In this document: positions 32,981 through 42,921 of the stretch, in pieces
How the letters are laid out: the number at the start of each line of letters is the position of its first letter
Numbering within the stretch: the first letter of the stretch is position 1
Program-made: the position numbers and the translations under genes
Assembly (NCBI RefSeq): GCF_022790535.1
Contig: NZ_LOHG01000006.1
Coordinates: 38,608-102,607 of the forward strand
DNA: 64,000 nt
Source of the DNA: Pseudomonas maioricensis
GTDB taxonomy: Bacteria; Pseudomonadota; Gammaproteobacteria; Pseudomonadales; Pseudomonadaceae
Reading direction: 5' to 3'
Notes under the pieces: generated by a model
What the model saw: only the letters and a program-made list of their open reading frames with translations
What the model was told of the DNA's origin: nothing
Databases searched by the model: none

Positions 32981-33406
32981 TTAGCGAGCGGTTACCTCTG
33001 TAGCTGCGAAGAAGTACGAGATTTCGCGAGCAGCGGCTGCTTCGGAATCGGAGCCGTGAACAGCGTTGGCGTCGATGGAATCAGCGAAGTCAGCACGGAT
33101 GGTGCCCGCAGCAGCTTCTTTAGGGTTGGTAGCGCCCATCAGCTCACGGTTCAGAGCGATAGCGTTTTCGCCTTCCAGAACCTGAACAACAACAGGACCG
33201 GAAATCATGAAAGCAACCAGGTCGCCGAAGAAGCCACGAGCGCTGTGCTCAGCGTAGAAACCTTCAGCTTCAGCCTTGGACAGCTGCTTCAGCTTCGAAG
33301 CAACGACGCGCAGACCGGCTTTTTCAAAACGAGTGGTGATCTCGCCGATTACGTTCTTAGCAACGGCGTCAGGCTTGATGATGGAGAAAGTACGTTGAAC
33401 AGCCAT
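32981..33406 (-). CDS. ndk: Nucleoside diphosphate kinase
   Basis: A 141-residue enzyme that balances NTP pools by phosphoryl transfer through H117 (NAVHGSDS). N-terminal [16 protein letters not shown] strand (here [12 protein letters not shown]) and the Kpn-loop region are intact. Codon use is strongly biased, as expected for a highly expressed gene. First gene of the run down to der, about 95 bp after iscX. Confidence 0.97.
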   Translation of the reverse strand: MAVQRTFSIIKPDAVAKNVIGEITTRFEKAGLRVVASKLKQLSKAEAEGFYAEHSARGFFGDLVAFMISGPVVVQVLEGENAIALNRELMGATNPKEAAAGTIRADFADSIDANAVHGSDSEAAAAREISYFFAATEVTAR

Positions 33407-33501
33407 GGTGTAACTCCAGAAACGATGATTAAAGCGAAAAATTAAACCCGCGAATTATACGCGGGTTCTGGGGGATTTCCTAACTGCATAAGTAACAGAG
33501 C

Positions 33502-33702
33502 TTAGTCTGTTTCTTCGATCCACAGGCCCTGAATGGCTTCGAGGACCTTTTCACCGCCGCGGTCCGGGACATCATCGAACTCGGGCAGATTCATAACCAG
33601 ATTGCGCAGCTTGACGAAATTCACCGACAGCGGATCGACATCCGGGTGTAACTCGGCAAGCTGGATCGCTATTTCCTGCACATCAACCCATTTAAGGCTC
33701 AT
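33502..33702 (-). CDS. iscX: Fe-S cluster assembly protein IscX
   Basis: A 66-residue acidic protein (LKWVDVQEIAIQLAELHPDVDP and the conserved WIEETD end) that binds IscS and iron and modulates cluster assembly. Last gene of the isc operon, 14 bp after fdx. Confidence 0.95.
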   Translation of the reverse strand: MSLKWVDVQEIAIQLAELHPDVDPLSVNFVKLRNLVMNLPEFDDVPDRGGEKVLEAIQGLWIEETD

Positions 33703-33716
33703 GAGACTTCCTTGAA

Positions 33717-34058
33717 TCAGTGCGGCGCTTCAGCCGCATGGTTAAGCGAATACTTCGGAATTTCAACGGTCAGGTCTTCATTTCCGACGACTGCCTGACA
33801 GGACAGGCGGGACTGAGCTTCCAGCCCCCAGGCCTTGTCCAGCATGTCTTCTTCCAGCTCGTCTGCTTCATTCAGAGAGCCAAAACCCTCGCGAATGACG
33901 CAATGACAGGTAGTGCAGGCGCAGACACCGCCGCAGGCGCTTTCAATCTCGATGTGATGCTCATGGGCAATTTCGAGGATGGAAGTGCCAGGCTCAACCT
34001 CCAGAACCAGCCCTTCCGGGCACAACACGGCATGGGGCAGAAAAATCAGCTGCGGCAT
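33717..34058 (-). CDS. fdx: ISC-type [2Fe-2S] ferredoxin
   Basis: A 113-residue adrenodoxin-type ferredoxin with the cluster ligands C42, C48, C51 and C87 and additional non-ligand Cys at 46 and 53. It feeds electrons to cluster assembly on IscU/IscS. Acidic helix EADELEEDML is the partner-binding surface. Three bases after hscA. Confidence 0.96.
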   Translation of the reverse strand: MPQLIFLPHAVLCPEGLVLEVEPGTSILEIAHEHHIEIESACGGVCACTTCHCVIREGFGSLNEADELEEDMLDKAWGLEAQSRLSCQAVVGNEDLTVEIPKYSLNHAAEAPH

Positions 34059-34061
34059 CAG

Positions 34062-35924
34062 TTATTCCTCAATGTCATTCAGGTTGCGCCCCGCCAGAGC
34101 GGCTTTTACCGTCACGTTCATGCGGCGGGCAGCAAAAGCATCAGTCACCTGCGACAGACGCTTGGTCTGCTGCTCAATGGCCGGGCCATCGGTGCCTTGC
34201 ATCAATTCGCGTAATTCCTGCAACTGCAGGTCGATCACCATGCGCTCTTCAGCATCCAGCAAGCGCTCGCCATCAACCTCAAGGGCGGCCTCTACAGCCT
34301 CCACAAGACGCTGAGCATCAACCTGCTGCTCGCGCAAAACGCGGGCGACCTTATCATCACTGGCGTACTCGAAGGAGTCCTTGAGCATCCGGGAAATTTC
34401 GCCATCAGTCAGCCCATAGGAGGGCTTGACCTGAATGCTCGACTCAACACCCGAACCCAGCTCACGAGCCGCGACACTGAGCAGACCATCGGCATCGACC
34501 TGGAAAGTAACGCGAATTTTCGCTGCTCCGGCGACCATGGAAGGAATACCACGCAGTTCGAAGCGCGCCAGCGAGCGGCAGTCACTGATCAATTCACGCT
34601 CACCTTGCAGCACGTGAATCATCATGGCCGACTGACCATCTTTGTAAGTGGTGAAATCCTGAGCGCGCGCCACCGGGATGGTCGTGTTACGCGGAATGAC
34701 CTTCTCCATCAGGCCGCCCATGGTTTCCAGCCCCAGCGAGAGCGGAATCACATCAAGCAGCAGCAGCTCTTCGCCGTCGCGCTTGTTGCCAGCCAGCGTA
34801 TCTGCCTGGATCGCCGCACCAATGGCGACCACTTGATCCGGATCGATCTCCGTCAACGGCTGGCGACCGAACAAATCGGCTACGGCACCGCGCACACGCG
34901 GCACACGAGTAGAACCGCCAACCATCACTACCGCTTCAACTTCATCCAGCTCGATACCCGCATCACGCACGGCACGGCGGCAAGACTTGAGGCTGCGCGC
35001 CACCATCGGCTCGATCATCGCCTCGAAGGCGTCACGCGTCAGGGTGCTTTTCCAGTCGCCATATTCGACGGCGACAGAACTGTCAGTGGTCAGCGCCTCT
35101 TTCGCAGCACAAGCCGCCTGCAAAAGGCTGCGCTGCGCAGCGGGGTCGATGTCGGCAGACAAACCTGTTTCGCCAATAATCCAGCTGGCAATAGCGTGAT
35201 CGAAGTCATCGCCACCCAACGCGGTATCGCCGCCGGTTGCCAGAACCTCGAACACGCCGCCAGTGAGACGCAAAATAGAGATGTCGAACGTACCGCCGCC
35301 AAGGTCATAAATCGCAACAACGCCCTGGGCGCTCTGATCCAGACCATAAGCCACGGCCGCAGCGGTTGGCTCGTTGAGCAGGCGCAGCACGTTAAGACCC
35401 GCCAGCCTGGCGGCGTCTTTTGTCGCCTGACGCTGGGCGTCATCGAAATAAGCCGGAACAGTGATGACCGCACCGACCAGATCCCCACCCAGAGCCTGCT
35501 CGGCGCGCTCGCGCAAGACCTTGAGAATATCCGCTGAGACCTCGACCGGGCTTTTCGGCCCCTGAACAGTCTCAATGAACGGCATATGCGACTCGCCGCC
35601 TACAAAGCGGTAAGGCAACTGCTCGCCCAATTGCTTGACGTCGGAAAGACCACGACCCATCAAGCGCTTGACCGACAGTACGGTGTTGAATGGATCTGTC
35701 GAGGCGGCGGCTTTTGCAGCCTGCCCCACCTCGACGCGATCGGCATGGTAGCGCACAGCAGAGGGCAGAATGACCTGCCCATCTGCATCAGCCAGCGGTT
35801 CGGAGAGGCCACTGCGCAACGCAGCGACCAGCGAATTGGTTGTGCCCAGGTCAATACCCACGGCCAGACGGCGCTGGTGAGGTTGAGGACTTTGACCGGG
35901 TTCGGCGATCTGCAGTAGAGCCAT
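34062..35924 (-). CDS. hscA: Fe-S assembly chaperone HscA (Hsp70)
   Basis: A 620-residue specialised Hsp70. ATPase domain opens [14 protein letters not shown] and has [14 protein letters not shown] and [11 protein letters not shown]; substrate domain follows, with a 520-620 helical lid. HscA recognises the LPPVK motif of IscU, which is present in the IscU encoded here (residues 99-103). Works with HscB to move clusters from IscU to acceptors. Confidence 0.96.
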   Translation of the reverse strand: MALLQIAEPGQSPQPHQRRLAVGIDLGTTNSLVAALRSGLSEPLADADGQVILPSAVRYHADRVEVGQAAKAAASTDPFNTVLSVKRLMGRGLSDVKQLGEQLPYRFVGGESHMPFIETVQGPKSPVEVSADILKVLRERAEQALGGDLVGAVITVPAYFDDAQRQATKDAARLAGLNVLRLLNEPTAAAVAYGLDQSAQGVVAIYDLGGGTFDISILRLTGGVFEVLATGGDTALGGDDFDHAIASWIIGETGLSADIDPAAQRSLLQAACAAKEALTTDSSVAVEYGDWKSTLTRDAFEAMIEPMVARSLKSCRRAVRDAGIELDEVEAVVMVGGSTRVPRVRGAVADLFGRQPLTEIDPDQVVAIGAAIQADTLAGNKRDGEELLLLDVIPLSLGLETMGGLMEKVIPRNTTIPVARAQDFTTYKDGQSAMMIHVLQGERELISDCRSLARFELRGIPSMVAGAAKIRVTFQVDADGLLSVAARELGSGVESSIQVKPSYGLTDGEISRMLKDSFEYASDDKVARVLREQQVDAQRLVEAVEAALEVDGERLLDAEERMVIDLQLQELRELMQGTDGPAIEQQTKRLSQVTDAFAARRMNVTVKAALAGRNLNDIEE

Positions 35925-35969
35925 GCTTTATCAGAATTTCACAGGCGCGCTGCCAGAAGCAGCACGGAG

Positions 35970-36491
35970 TTAATCGTCGAGGCGCTCTTCAAGCTGGCGC
36001 ACTTCGTAAGAGAGCTTGTCGAGGAACTGCATACGTCGCATCAGGCGCTCGGCCTGCTCGCGCTGTGCAGCATCATCCCAACAGGCAGCGAAGCTTTCGT
36101 TCAGTTCGTCCTGAGCAACCTTGAGGCGCCGCTTGAAAACAGCTACCCCGGCCAGATCCGCTTCGTCCTGCAGATCCTCAAGCTCTTCGCGCCATTGCAT
36201 CTGCTGCAGAAGAAAATCGGGATCGTGGACAGTGACTTCAAGCGGAACCTCGTCACCGCGCATCGCTAACAGATAGCGTGCCCGCTTCGGAGCGCTCTTG
36301 AGCGTCTGATAGGCTTCGTTGAGGCTGGCGGAGTGTTCAAGTGCCAAGCGCTGCTCGCGCTCGGAGGCGTCCGCAAAGCGATCAGGATGAACCCCGCGAG
36401 CAAGCTCGCGGTAACGGCTCGCCAACTGATCGAGATCGAGGCGAAAGCTCGGCTTGAGCTCGAAAAGAGCGAAATGACAAGGAGTACCCAC
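35970..36491 (-). CDS. hscB: Fe-S assembly co-chaperone HscB
   Basis: A 173-residue J-protein: J-domain with the HPD motif (H35-P-D37 in ARGVHPDRF) and a C-terminal three-helix IscU-binding domain. The GTG at 36491 is preferred, giving the usual [14 protein letters not shown] start; an ATG 13 codons upstream would run into iscA. Located 8 bp after iscA. Confidence 0.93.
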   Translation of the reverse strand: MGTPCHFALFELKPSFRLDLDQLASRYRELARGVHPDRFADASEREQRLALEHSASLNEAYQTLKSAPKRARYLLAMRGDEVPLEVTVHDPDFLLQQMQWREELEDLQDEADLAGVAVFKRRLKVAQDELNESFAACWDDAAQREQAERLMRRMQFLDKLSYEVRQLEERLDD

Positions 36492-36499
36492 AATAAGCC

Positions 36500-36823
36500 T
36501 CAGACGTTGAAGCTTTCGCCGCAGCCACATTCACCGCGCGAGTTGGGGTTGTTGAACTTGAAGCCTTCGTTCAACCCTTCCTTGACGAAATCGAGCTCGG
36601 TGCCATCGAGATAGACCAGGCTTTTCGGGTCAATGATCACCTTGACGCCGTGCAATTCGAACACGGAATCTTCGCTTTGCGCCTCATCGACGAACTCAAG
36701 CACGTAGGCGAGACCTGAACAGCCTGTGGTGCGAACACCCAGACGAACGCCATCACCTTTGCCACGCCCGTCAAGGGAGCGTCGTACGTGATTTGCGGCA
36801 GCTTCTGTCATGCTGATAGCCAT
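36500..36823 (-). CDS. iscA: A-type Fe-S carrier IscA
   Basis: A 107-residue carrier with the three cluster Cys at 35 (GCSGLAY), 99 and 101 (CGCGESF). It receives clusters from IscU and passes 4Fe-4S units to targets. Sits 47 bp after iscU. Confidence 0.96.
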   Translation of the reverse strand: MAISMTEAAANHVRRSLDGRGKGDGVRLGVRTTGCSGLAYVLEFVDEAQSEDSVFELHGVKVIIDPKSLVYLDGTELDFVKEGLNEGFKFNNPNSRGECGCGESFNV

Positions 36824-36870
36824 CGGAACTCCTTATTACTTCACACCAGCTTCTTTAAAAAACGCTGCTA

Positions 36871-37257
36871 TTACAGCAGGCCTTTCTTCTGCTTGTAGTC
36901 ACGAACAGCCGCCTTGATGGCGTCTTCAGCAAGTACCGAGCAGTGAATTTTCACCGGAGGCAAAGCCAGTTCTTCGGCCAACTGAGTATTTTTGATGGTC
37001 TCTGCTTCATCCAGAGTCTTGCCTTTCATCCACTCGGTTGCCAGAGAGCTGGAAGCGATAGCCGAACCGCAGCCATAAGTCTTGAACTTGGCGTCTTCAA
37101 TGACACCTTGCTCGTTGACCTTGATCTGCAGACGCATAACGTCGCCGCAAGCAGGGGCGCCGACCATGCCGGTGCCAACATCTGGGTCTTCCGCGTTCAT
37201 CTTGCCGACGTTGCGCGGGTTTTCGTAGTGGTCAATGACCTTTTCGCTGTAAGCCAT
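36871..37257 (-). CDS. iscU: Fe-S cluster scaffold IscU
   Basis: A 128-residue scaffold with cluster ligands C37, C63 and C106 (with H105) and Asp39; the LPPVK motif for HscA binding is at residues 99-103. Clusters are built on it from IscS persulfide. Separated from iscS by about 83 bp containing no gene. Confidence 0.97.
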   Translation of the reverse strand: MAYSEKVIDHYENPRNVGKMNAEDPDVGTGMVGAPACGDVMRLQIKVNEQGVIEDAKFKTYGCGSAIASSSLATEWMKGKTLDEAETIKNTQLAEELALPPVKIHCSVLAEDAIKAAVRDYKQKKGLL

Positions 37258-37340
37258 GATGCTATTCCTCTATCAGGGAGCCGCTCTGCAAGCCATGCAA
37301 CTACAGGTTAAACATGGCCTGTCGGTAAGGCGGCTTTAAA

Positions 37341-38555
37341 TTAGTGCGCCGCCCACTCGATCTTGGAAATGTCGACGCCGTCTTTGTACATGTCCCATAG
37401 CGGCGAAAGTGCGCGCAGCTTGGTGACCGCTTCGCAAACTTTCTGCGCGGCGTAATCGATCTCTTCTTCGGTGCTGAAACGGCCGAAGGTGAAACGTATC
37501 GAGCTGTGTGCCAGTTCGTCATTACGACCAAGGGCGCGCAGCACATAAGACGGCTCAAGCGACGCGGAGGTGCAAGCAGAACCTGACGATACAGCCAGAT
37601 CCTTGAGCGCCATGATCAGCGACTCGCCTTCGACGTAGTTGAAGCTCAGGTTCAGGTTGTGCGGCACACGAGCAGTCAGGCTGCCGTTGACGTACAGCTC
37701 TTCCAGATGCTCAACCTGCTTGTAGAAACGATCGCTCAGGGCTTTGACACGCACGTTTTCTGCGGCCATTTCTTCCTTGGCGATACGGAATGCTTCACCC
37801 ATGCCGACGATCTGGTGCGTCGCGAGGGTACCGGAACGCATACCACGCTCGTGACCGCCACCGTGCATGGCCGCTTCGATGCGAACACGCGGCTTGCGGC
37901 TGACGTACAGTGCGCCGATACCTTTAGGGCCATAGGTCTTGTGTGCAGAGAACGACATCAGGTCAACCTTGAGGTTGGCCAGATCAATCTCGACCTTACC
38001 GGTGGACTGGGCAGCATCGACATGGAACAACACGCCGCGGGAACGGGTCAGTTCGCCGATTGCAGCGATGTCGTTCACGGTACCGATTTCGTTGTTCACG
38101 TGCATGACCGAAACCAGGATGGTGTCGTCGCGCAACGCGGCTTCTACCAATGCTGGAGTAATCAGGCCGTCTTCACCTGGCTCGATGTAGGTAACTTCAA
38201 AACCTTCACGCTCAAGCTGACGCGTGGTGTCGAGCACCGCTTTGTGCTCGATCTTGTTGGTGATGATGTGCTTGCCTTTGCTGGCGTAGAAGTGCGCGAC
38301 ACCCTTGATTGCCAGGTTGTCGGACTCGGTAGCACCCGAGGTCCAGACGATTTCACGCGGATCAGCGTTAACCAGATCGGCGACCTGACGACGAGCATTC
38401 TCAACCGACTCTTCAGCTTTCCAGCCGAAGACGTGGGAGCGCGATGCCGGGTTACCGAAGTTTCCGTCAGCGGTCAGGCACTCAATCATTTTCTGAGCGA
38501 CACGCGGATCGACCGGGGTCGTCGCGGAGTAATCAAGGTAAATCGGCAACTTCAT
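37341..38555 (-). CDS. iscS: Cysteine desulfurase IscS
   Basis: A 404-residue PLP enzyme that moves sulfur from cysteine to IscU, TusA, ThiI and others. PLP lysine in [16 protein letters not shown] (about residue 206) and active-site persulfide Cys in [13 protein letters not shown] (about residue 328). The start at [17 protein letters not shown] is the family standard; the frame is open 16 codons upstream, into the iscR stop region. Confidence 0.97.
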   Translation of the reverse strand: MKLPIYLDYSATTPVDPRVAQKMIECLTADGNFGNPASRSHVFGWKAEESVENARRQVADLVNADPREIVWTSGATESDNLAIKGVAHFYASKGKHIITNKIEHKAVLDTTRQLEREGFEVTYIEPGEDGLITPALVEAALRDDTILVSVMHVNNEIGTVNDIAAIGELTRSRGVLFHVDAAQSTGKVEIDLANLKVDLMSFSAHKTYGPKGIGALYVSRKPRVRIEAAMHGGGHERGMRSGTLATHQIVGMGEAFRIAKEEMAAENVRVKALSDRFYKQVEHLEELYVNGSLTARVPHNLNLSFNYVEGESLIMALKDLAVSSGSACTSASLEPSYVLRALGRNDELAHSSIRFTFGRFSTEEEIDYAAQKVCEAVTKLRALSPLWDMYKDGVDISKIEWAAH

Positions 38556-38599
38556 TGAATCTCTCCTATCAGGCAGGCGCACCGCTGATTCATCTACGC

Positions 38600-39091
38600 T
38601 CATTCAACGGCGGACGTTTCAATCTTATCCAGGTACTGGGTCTTGGCGCTGGTGCGACGCAGATCCTGGCGCTGGGCAACTTCTTGTACCTCACGGCGAG
38701 TGACAAGGTCGGCCAGACTGATACCGCTTAGAAATTCGTGAATCTGCTCACTGAGGTCACACCACAAATGGTGAGTCAGGCAGGTATCACCGGCATGGCA
38801 ATCACCCAACCCCTGGCAACGCGTTGCATCGACAGACTCGTTGACCGCATCGACAACCTGAGCAACCTTGATGCCGTGCATGTCACGGGACAACTGGTAA
38901 CCGCCGCCTGGACCACGAACACTGGAAACCAGATTGCCACGGCGCAGCTTGGCAAACAGCTGCTCAAGGTAAGACAGGGAAATACCCTGGCGCTCGGAAA
39001 TATCGGCCAGAGACACTGGCCCGTTCTGCGCATGTAACGCCAGGTCAAGCATGGCAGTTACCGCGTATCGGCCTTTAGTTGTCAGTCGCAT
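38600..39091 (-). CDS. iscR: Fe-S-sensing transcription regulator IscR
   Basis: A 163-residue Rrf2-family regulator. Winged-helix N-terminus ([17 protein letters not shown]), cluster ligands C92, C98, C104 and H107. With a 2Fe-2S cluster it represses its own operon; the apo form acts at other sites. It leads the isc operon and has a clear promoter upstream at 39124-39152 in which a type 1-like site is embedded. Confidence 0.96.
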   Translation of the reverse strand: MRLTTKGRYAVTAMLDLALHAQNGPVSLADISERQGISLSYLEQLFAKLRRGNLVSSVRGPGGGYQLSRDMHGIKVAQVVDAVNESVDATRCQGLGDCHAGDTCLTHHLWCDLSEQIHEFLSGISLADLVTRREVQEVAQRQDLRRTSAKTQYLDKIETSAVE

Positions 39092-39123
39092 GGCGTGTAC
39101 CGCAGAGGTTCGGAATAGGGGCG

Positions 39124-39152
39124 AGTATGCTATTCCCGAGTATTTAAGTCAA
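39124..39152 (-). promoter_or_regulatory. isc operon promoter with IscR-type site
   Basis: Minus-strand -35 TTGACT (39147-39152) and -10 CATACT (39124-39129) with 17-bp spacing. The spacer and flanks (ATAGTTGACTTAAATACTCG then GGAATAG) match the known E. coli iscR promoter region closely, where holo-IscR binds over the -35. Confidence 0.7.
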
Positions 39153-39249
39153 CTATAAGACCTAGCAAAACAGTCGGGATTAAGCACAAAAGAGCGGCCG
39201 CATCATAGCAAACACTGGGGCGCATGACACGCCCCGGATTCAAGGCGCA

Positions 39250-40026
39250 TCAGCCGACCTTGCTTTCACTCTTGTCCTTTACGCAGTCAAAGACCTCATC
39301 GCGCAACTCGGGCAGCTCTTTGGCGCAATAGTCGCTGCCCAGGCCTTTAAGGGCTTCGCACATCCCCTCCAGACGACCATCCACAGCCTGCAGGTGATCC
39401 AGCAATTGACCGATCGCACGGGCAACCGGGTCCGGCATGTCTTCGCTAACCCCATAGGCATCGAAACCCAGCTTCTCGGCGATTGCCTTGCGCTTGGCTT
39501 CCACGTCATCACTGGACTTGATAATGATCCGCCCCGGAATACCTACCGCTGTAGCCCCGGCAGGCACAGCCTTGGTCACCACCGCATTGGAGCCGATCTT
39601 CGCCCCGGCACCCACCGTAAACGGCCCAAGCACCTTGGCACCCGCTCCCACCACCACACCATCTTCAAGCGTTGGATGGCGCTTGCCTGCATTCCAGCTG
39701 GTACCGCCGAGCGTCACACCCTGATAAAGCGTCACGTCATTGCCGATTTCAGCCGTCTCGCCAATCACAATGCCCATGCCGTGATCGATGAAGAAGCGCC
39801 GACCCACTTTGGCGCCCGGATGGATTTCGATACCCGTCATCCAGCGACCAAAGTTGGAAACCACACGCGCAGGCCACTTCCATCCATTGCGCCACAGGAT
39901 GTGTGCCAGCCGGTGCAACCAGATGGCATGCATGCCGGGGTAGCAGGTCAGCACCTCGAAGGAGTTACGTGCAGCAGGATCACGATGAAACACACTCTGA
40001 ATATCTTCTCGCAGACGCTCGAACAT
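39250..40026 (-). CDS. cysE: Serine O-acetyltransferase
   Basis: A 258-residue enzyme making O-acetylserine, the precursor of cysteine. N-terminal helical domain, then a left-handed beta-helix of hexapeptides with the catalytic region [22 protein letters not shown]. Starts ATGATG; the second ATG has the better spacing from AAGGA. The start overlaps the trmJ stop. It supplies cysteine to IscS, and the two are adjacent here. A GGGGCG/CGCCCC hairpin at 39217-39235 follows the gene. Confidence 0.95.
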   Translation of the reverse strand: MFERLREDIQSVFHRDPAARNSFEVLTCYPGMHAIWLHRLAHILWRNGWKWPARVVSNFGRWMTGIEIHPGAKVGRRFFIDHGMGIVIGETAEIGNDVTLYQGVTLGGTSWNAGKRHPTLEDGVVVGAGAKVLGPFTVGAGAKIGSNAVVTKAVPAGATAVGIPGRIIIKSSDDVEAKRKAIAEKLGFDAYGVSEDMPDPVARAIGQLLDHLQAVDGRLEGMCEALKGLGSDYCAKELPELRDEVFDCVKDKSESKVG

Positions 40027-40799
40027 CATTGTTCCTTCCGCTTATAAGGTTCGCCACGTGCAGCCTTCTGGGTTTCAGTAAGGATGCCGCGCAAAATACT
40101 GATCTCGGAACGGTTCACCTCGCTGCGTCCATACAGACGACGCAGACGAGCCATCAGATGGCGAGGTTTTTCCGGATCGAGAAAGCCGATAGCCACCAGC
40201 GTTGACTCAAGATGACCATAGAAGCCTTCCATCTCATCCATGGTTGCCAGATCAGCACTGCGCACCGAGGTCACTTCGACCTTCTCTACCTTGGTGGGCT
40301 GCCCCTGCGCAGCCAGCCACGACATGCGCACCTCGTAACTGAGGACTTGCACCGCCGCAGCGAGATTCAGCGAACTGAACTCGGGATCGGATGGGATATG
40401 CACGTGATAATGACATCGCTGCAATTCCTCGTTGGTCAGGCCTGCGTACTCGCGACCAAACACCAACGCAACTTCTGCGCCCTGCCCCGCCTGCTCGGCA
40501 GCCAACACGCCGGACTCACGCGGATCAAGCAGCGGCCACGGGATGCGGCGGTCGCGAGCACTGGTACCCAATACCAGATTGCACCCCACCAAGGCGTCTT
40601 CAAGGGTCGCAACCACTTGGGCCTTTTCCAGAATATCGCCAGCGCCGGAAGCACGAGCATCAGCTTCATGGTGAGGGAAAAACTGCGGATCAACGAGCAC
40701 CAGGCGCGAAAGCCCCATGTTTTTCATGGCACGAGCAGCCCCACCGATATTACCGGGGTGACTGGTACCGACCAGGACAACACGAATGTTTTGCAGCAA
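40026..40799 (-). CDS. trmJ: tRNA (cytidine/uridine-32-2'-O)-methyltransferase TrmJ
   Basis: A 257-residue SPOUT-class methyltransferase with a trefoil-knot SAM site: N-terminal [38 protein letters not shown] and the C-terminal [16 protein letters not shown]. It methylates the ribose at position 32 of some tRNAs. It precedes cysE in a two-gene unit. The C-terminus is lysine/glutamate-rich as usual. Confidence 0.94.
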   Translation of the reverse strand: MLQNIRVVLVGTSHPGNIGGAARAMKNMGLSRLVLVDPQFFPHHEADARASGAGDILEKAQVVATLEDALVGCNLVLGTSARDRRIPWPLLDPRESGVLAAEQAGQGAEVALVFGREYAGLTNEELQRCHYHVHIPSDPEFSSLNLAAAVQVLSYEVRMSWLAAQGQPTKVEKVEVTSVRSADLATMDEMEGFYGHLESTLVAIGFLDPEKPRHLMARLRRLYGRSEVNRSEISILRGILTETQKAARGEPYKRKEQ

Positions 40800-40896
40800 T
40801 GGGAGCGCTCACAGATAAGTAGGAGGGTGTGAAATCTTACAGAACCCCCGGAGTGAACGCTATGAACGGTTGCGGCTTGCTGAATACGGGCGTGAC

Positions 40897-41177
40897 GTGG
40901 GACCGACTCTAGCCGGGAAGGCGGCATTTCTGACGATACAAATGCGTCGTCTGTAGCGACCTCTCCCCGCCCAAAGCTGATCCCACGACTTCACACCAAT
41001 ATCCAGGACTGCGCAGATCCTGTGGGAGCCGGGCTTGCCCGCGAAGGCTGGATGCAATCTGGAGTGAACTGCGTCCAGCCTTATCGCGAGCAAGCTCTGC
41101 TCCCACAGGAACGAGTGTCTGACGATACAAATGCGTCGTCTGTAGCGACCTCCTCTCGGCTAAAGCCGGTCCCACGA
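40897..41177. repeat. Composite REP cluster: types D, B and half D
   Basis: Three elements in the trmJ-suhB divergent spacer: a type D REPIN (40897-40988), a type B REPIN (41020-41109) and a lone right half of type D (41118-41177). A 35-bp stretch (starting tctgacgatacaaatgcgtc) is repeated exactly at 40929-40963 and 41118-41152. This pattern suggests duplication of the D element followed by insertion or rearrangement around the B element. Confidence 0.85.
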
Positions 41178-41276
41178 CATTGGCGACATACTCAACACAT
41201 CCAGTTAACCACTGGAAAAGTTCCGCCACAGCCAATACAATGTTCGGCTTTCTTTAACGACCTAGGTGAAACGTCC

Positions 41277-42092
41277 ATGCAGCCCATGCTGAATATCGCG
41301 CTGCGCGCCGCCCGCAGCGCCAGCGAATTGATCTTCCGCTCCATCGAGCGCCTGGATACCATCAAGGTCGATGAAAAAGGTGCGAAGGATTACGTCAGCG
41401 AAATCGATCGTGCCGCCGAGCAACTGATCATCACCGCCCTGCGCAAAGCCTATCCGACTCACGGCATTCTTGGCGAAGAAACCGGCATGCACGAAGGCAG
41501 CGGCGAAGGCGCTGACTACCTGTGGATCATCGATCCACTGGACGGCACCACCAACTTCCTCCGCGGCATCCCGCACTTCGCCGTCAGCATCGCCTGCAAA
41601 CATAAAGGCCGCCTGGCTCACGCAGTGGTTCTGGATCCGGTTCGCCAGGAAGAGTTTACCGCCAGCGCAGGTAACGGCGCACAGCTCAACGGCCGACGCA
41701 TGCGCGTCAGCCCGCGCACCAGCCTTGATGGCGCCTTGCTCGGCACCGGCTTCCCGTTCCGCGACAACCAGATGGACAACCTGGAAAACTACCTGGGCAT
41801 GTTCCGCAGCCTGGTAGGCCAGACCGCAGGCATCCGTCGCGCAGGCGCTGCGAGCCTGGATCTGGCGTATGTTGCTGCCGGTCGCTTCGACGCATTCTGG
41901 GAATCAGGCCTGTCCGAGTGGGACATGGCTGCAGGCGCACTGCTGATTCAGGAAGCAGGCGGTCTGGTCAGCGACTTCACAGGCGGTCACGACTTCCTGG
42001 AAAAAGGCCACATTGTTGCCGGCAACACCAAGTGCTTCAAAGCTGTTCTGACCTCCATTGCACCGCACCTGCCGGCCACAATGAAGCGTTAA
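41277..42092 (+). CDS. suhB: Inositol-1-monophosphatase family protein SuhB
   Basis: A 271-residue Mg-dependent phosphatase with the family motifs GEETG, WIIDPLDGTTNF and WDMAAGALL. E. coli SuhB dephosphorylates inositol 1-phosphate and is also part of the rRNA antitermination complex. The start is at MQPMLNIALRAARSASELIF; the open frame upstream enters the REP cluster and is not coding. Followed by a terminator at 42105. Confidence 0.95.
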   Translation: MQPMLNIALRAARSASELIFRSIERLDTIKVDEKGAKDYVSEIDRAAEQLIITALRKAYPTHGILGEETGMHEGSGEGADYLWIIDPLDGTTNFLRGIPHFAVSIACKHKGRLAHAVVLDPVRQEEFTASAGNGAQLNGRRMRVSPRTSLDGALLGTGFPFRDNQMDNLENYLGMFRSLVGQTAGIRRAGAASLDLAYVAAGRFDAFWESGLSEWDMAAGALLIQEAGGLVSDFTGGHDFLEKGHIVAGNTKCFKAVLTSIAPHLPATMKR

Positions 42093-42104
42093 GATTCAGC
42101 CCCA

Positions 42105-42136
42105 TAAAAAAACCGGCCAAGCGCCGGTTTTTTTAT
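42105..42136 (+). terminator. suhB terminator
   Basis: Hairpin CCGGC-CAAGC-GCCGG with A-run before and T7 after, 13 bp past the suhB stop. Confidence 0.9.
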
Positions 42137-42164
42137 GCCCGCCACTTTCAAGCAAGGCAGAAAA

Positions 42165-42192
42165 AGAAAAAGCACCCGAAGGTGCTTTTTCT
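42165..42192 (-). terminator. Terminator of the glycine-zipper gene
   Basis: AGAAAAAGCACC-CGAA-GGTGCTTTTTCT hairpin 20 bp beyond the stop of the minus-strand gene ending at 42213; T-run is on the minus strand side. Confidence 0.85.
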
Positions 42193-42212
42193 GATCAACA
42201 CAGACTCAAAAC

Positions 42213-42755
42213 TTATTGCTGGTTTTGACCCAGAATCAGCTGACCTTCCTTGTTGACCGGAATCTGGCCACCCGGATCACGATCCATACGCACCTGACCC
42301 ACCTTGTCATTCAGCTTGTACTTCACGTCATAACCCACGACCTTGTCGCTGATGTCATTGACCGTGTTGCAGCGAGTTTCGGTGGTGGTGTAAGTGTCGC
42401 GGTTCTGCATACCTTCCTGAACCTTGTTGCCGGCATAACCGCCGCCAACAGCGCCCGCTACGGTGGCGATCTTCTTGCCGTTGCCGCCGCCTACCTGGTT
42501 ACCCAGCAAGCCACCCGCAACAGCGCCGATCACACTGCCCACAATCTGGTGCTCATCCTTGACCGGAGCACGCTTGGTTACGGTTACATCTTTGCAAACT
42601 TCACGCGGCGTTTTTATTTGCTGTTTAACCGGCTCGACTGCCAGCACATCCGCATATTCCGGGCCGCTTTTAACGAGGCTGTAGGTGGCAACAGCACCGC
42701 CAGCCGTAACAACGGCAGCGCCCAGCACAGCACCAACAAGCAACGATTTGTTCAC
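42213..42755 (-). CDS. Glycine-zipper 2TM domain envelope protein
   Basis: A 180-residue protein with an N-terminal hydrophobic segment (LVGAVLGAAVVTAGGAVATYSLV), conserved Cys pair (VCKDVTV, TRCNTV) and a glycine-zipper block (VGSVIGAVAGGLLGNQVGGGNGKKIATVAGAVGGGYAGNKVQE, about residues 72-114) as in SlyB/Rick_17kDa-like envelope proteins. The C-terminal part (VVGYDVKYKLNDKVGQVRMD) is a small beta domain. Envelope stability is the usual guess; the exact role is unknown. Monocistronic with its own terminator. Confidence 0.8.
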   Translation of the reverse strand: MNKSLLVGAVLGAAVVTAGGAVATYSLVKSGPEYADVLAVEPVKQQIKTPREVCKDVTVTKRAPVKDEHQIVGSVIGAVAGGLLGNQVGGGNGKKIATVAGAVGGGYAGNKVQEGMQNRDTYTTTETRCNTVNDISDKVVGYDVKYKLNDKVGQVRMDRDPGGQIPVNKEGQLILGQNQQ

Positions 42756-42860
42756 GTGAACCTCCTGACCATCTCAAACGTAGTTTTCCTACGCAGTACT
42801 TGGGATCGTCACCGTTTCAGCGTAAGCGTCGGCAATCCACGAACCCAAGCCTTGGAGCAC

Positions 42861-42895
42861 AAAAAAGGGCATGAGTTCAAAACTCATGCCCTTTT
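42861..42895 (-). terminator. Terminator of the secDF operon
   Basis: Long stem AAAAGGGCATGAGTT / AACTCATGCCCTTTT with a two-base loop, 27 bp past the secF stop. Works in either orientation. Confidence 0.92.
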
Positions 42896-42921
42896 GGTAT
42901 CACTCTCGGGAAGCGCAGCGA

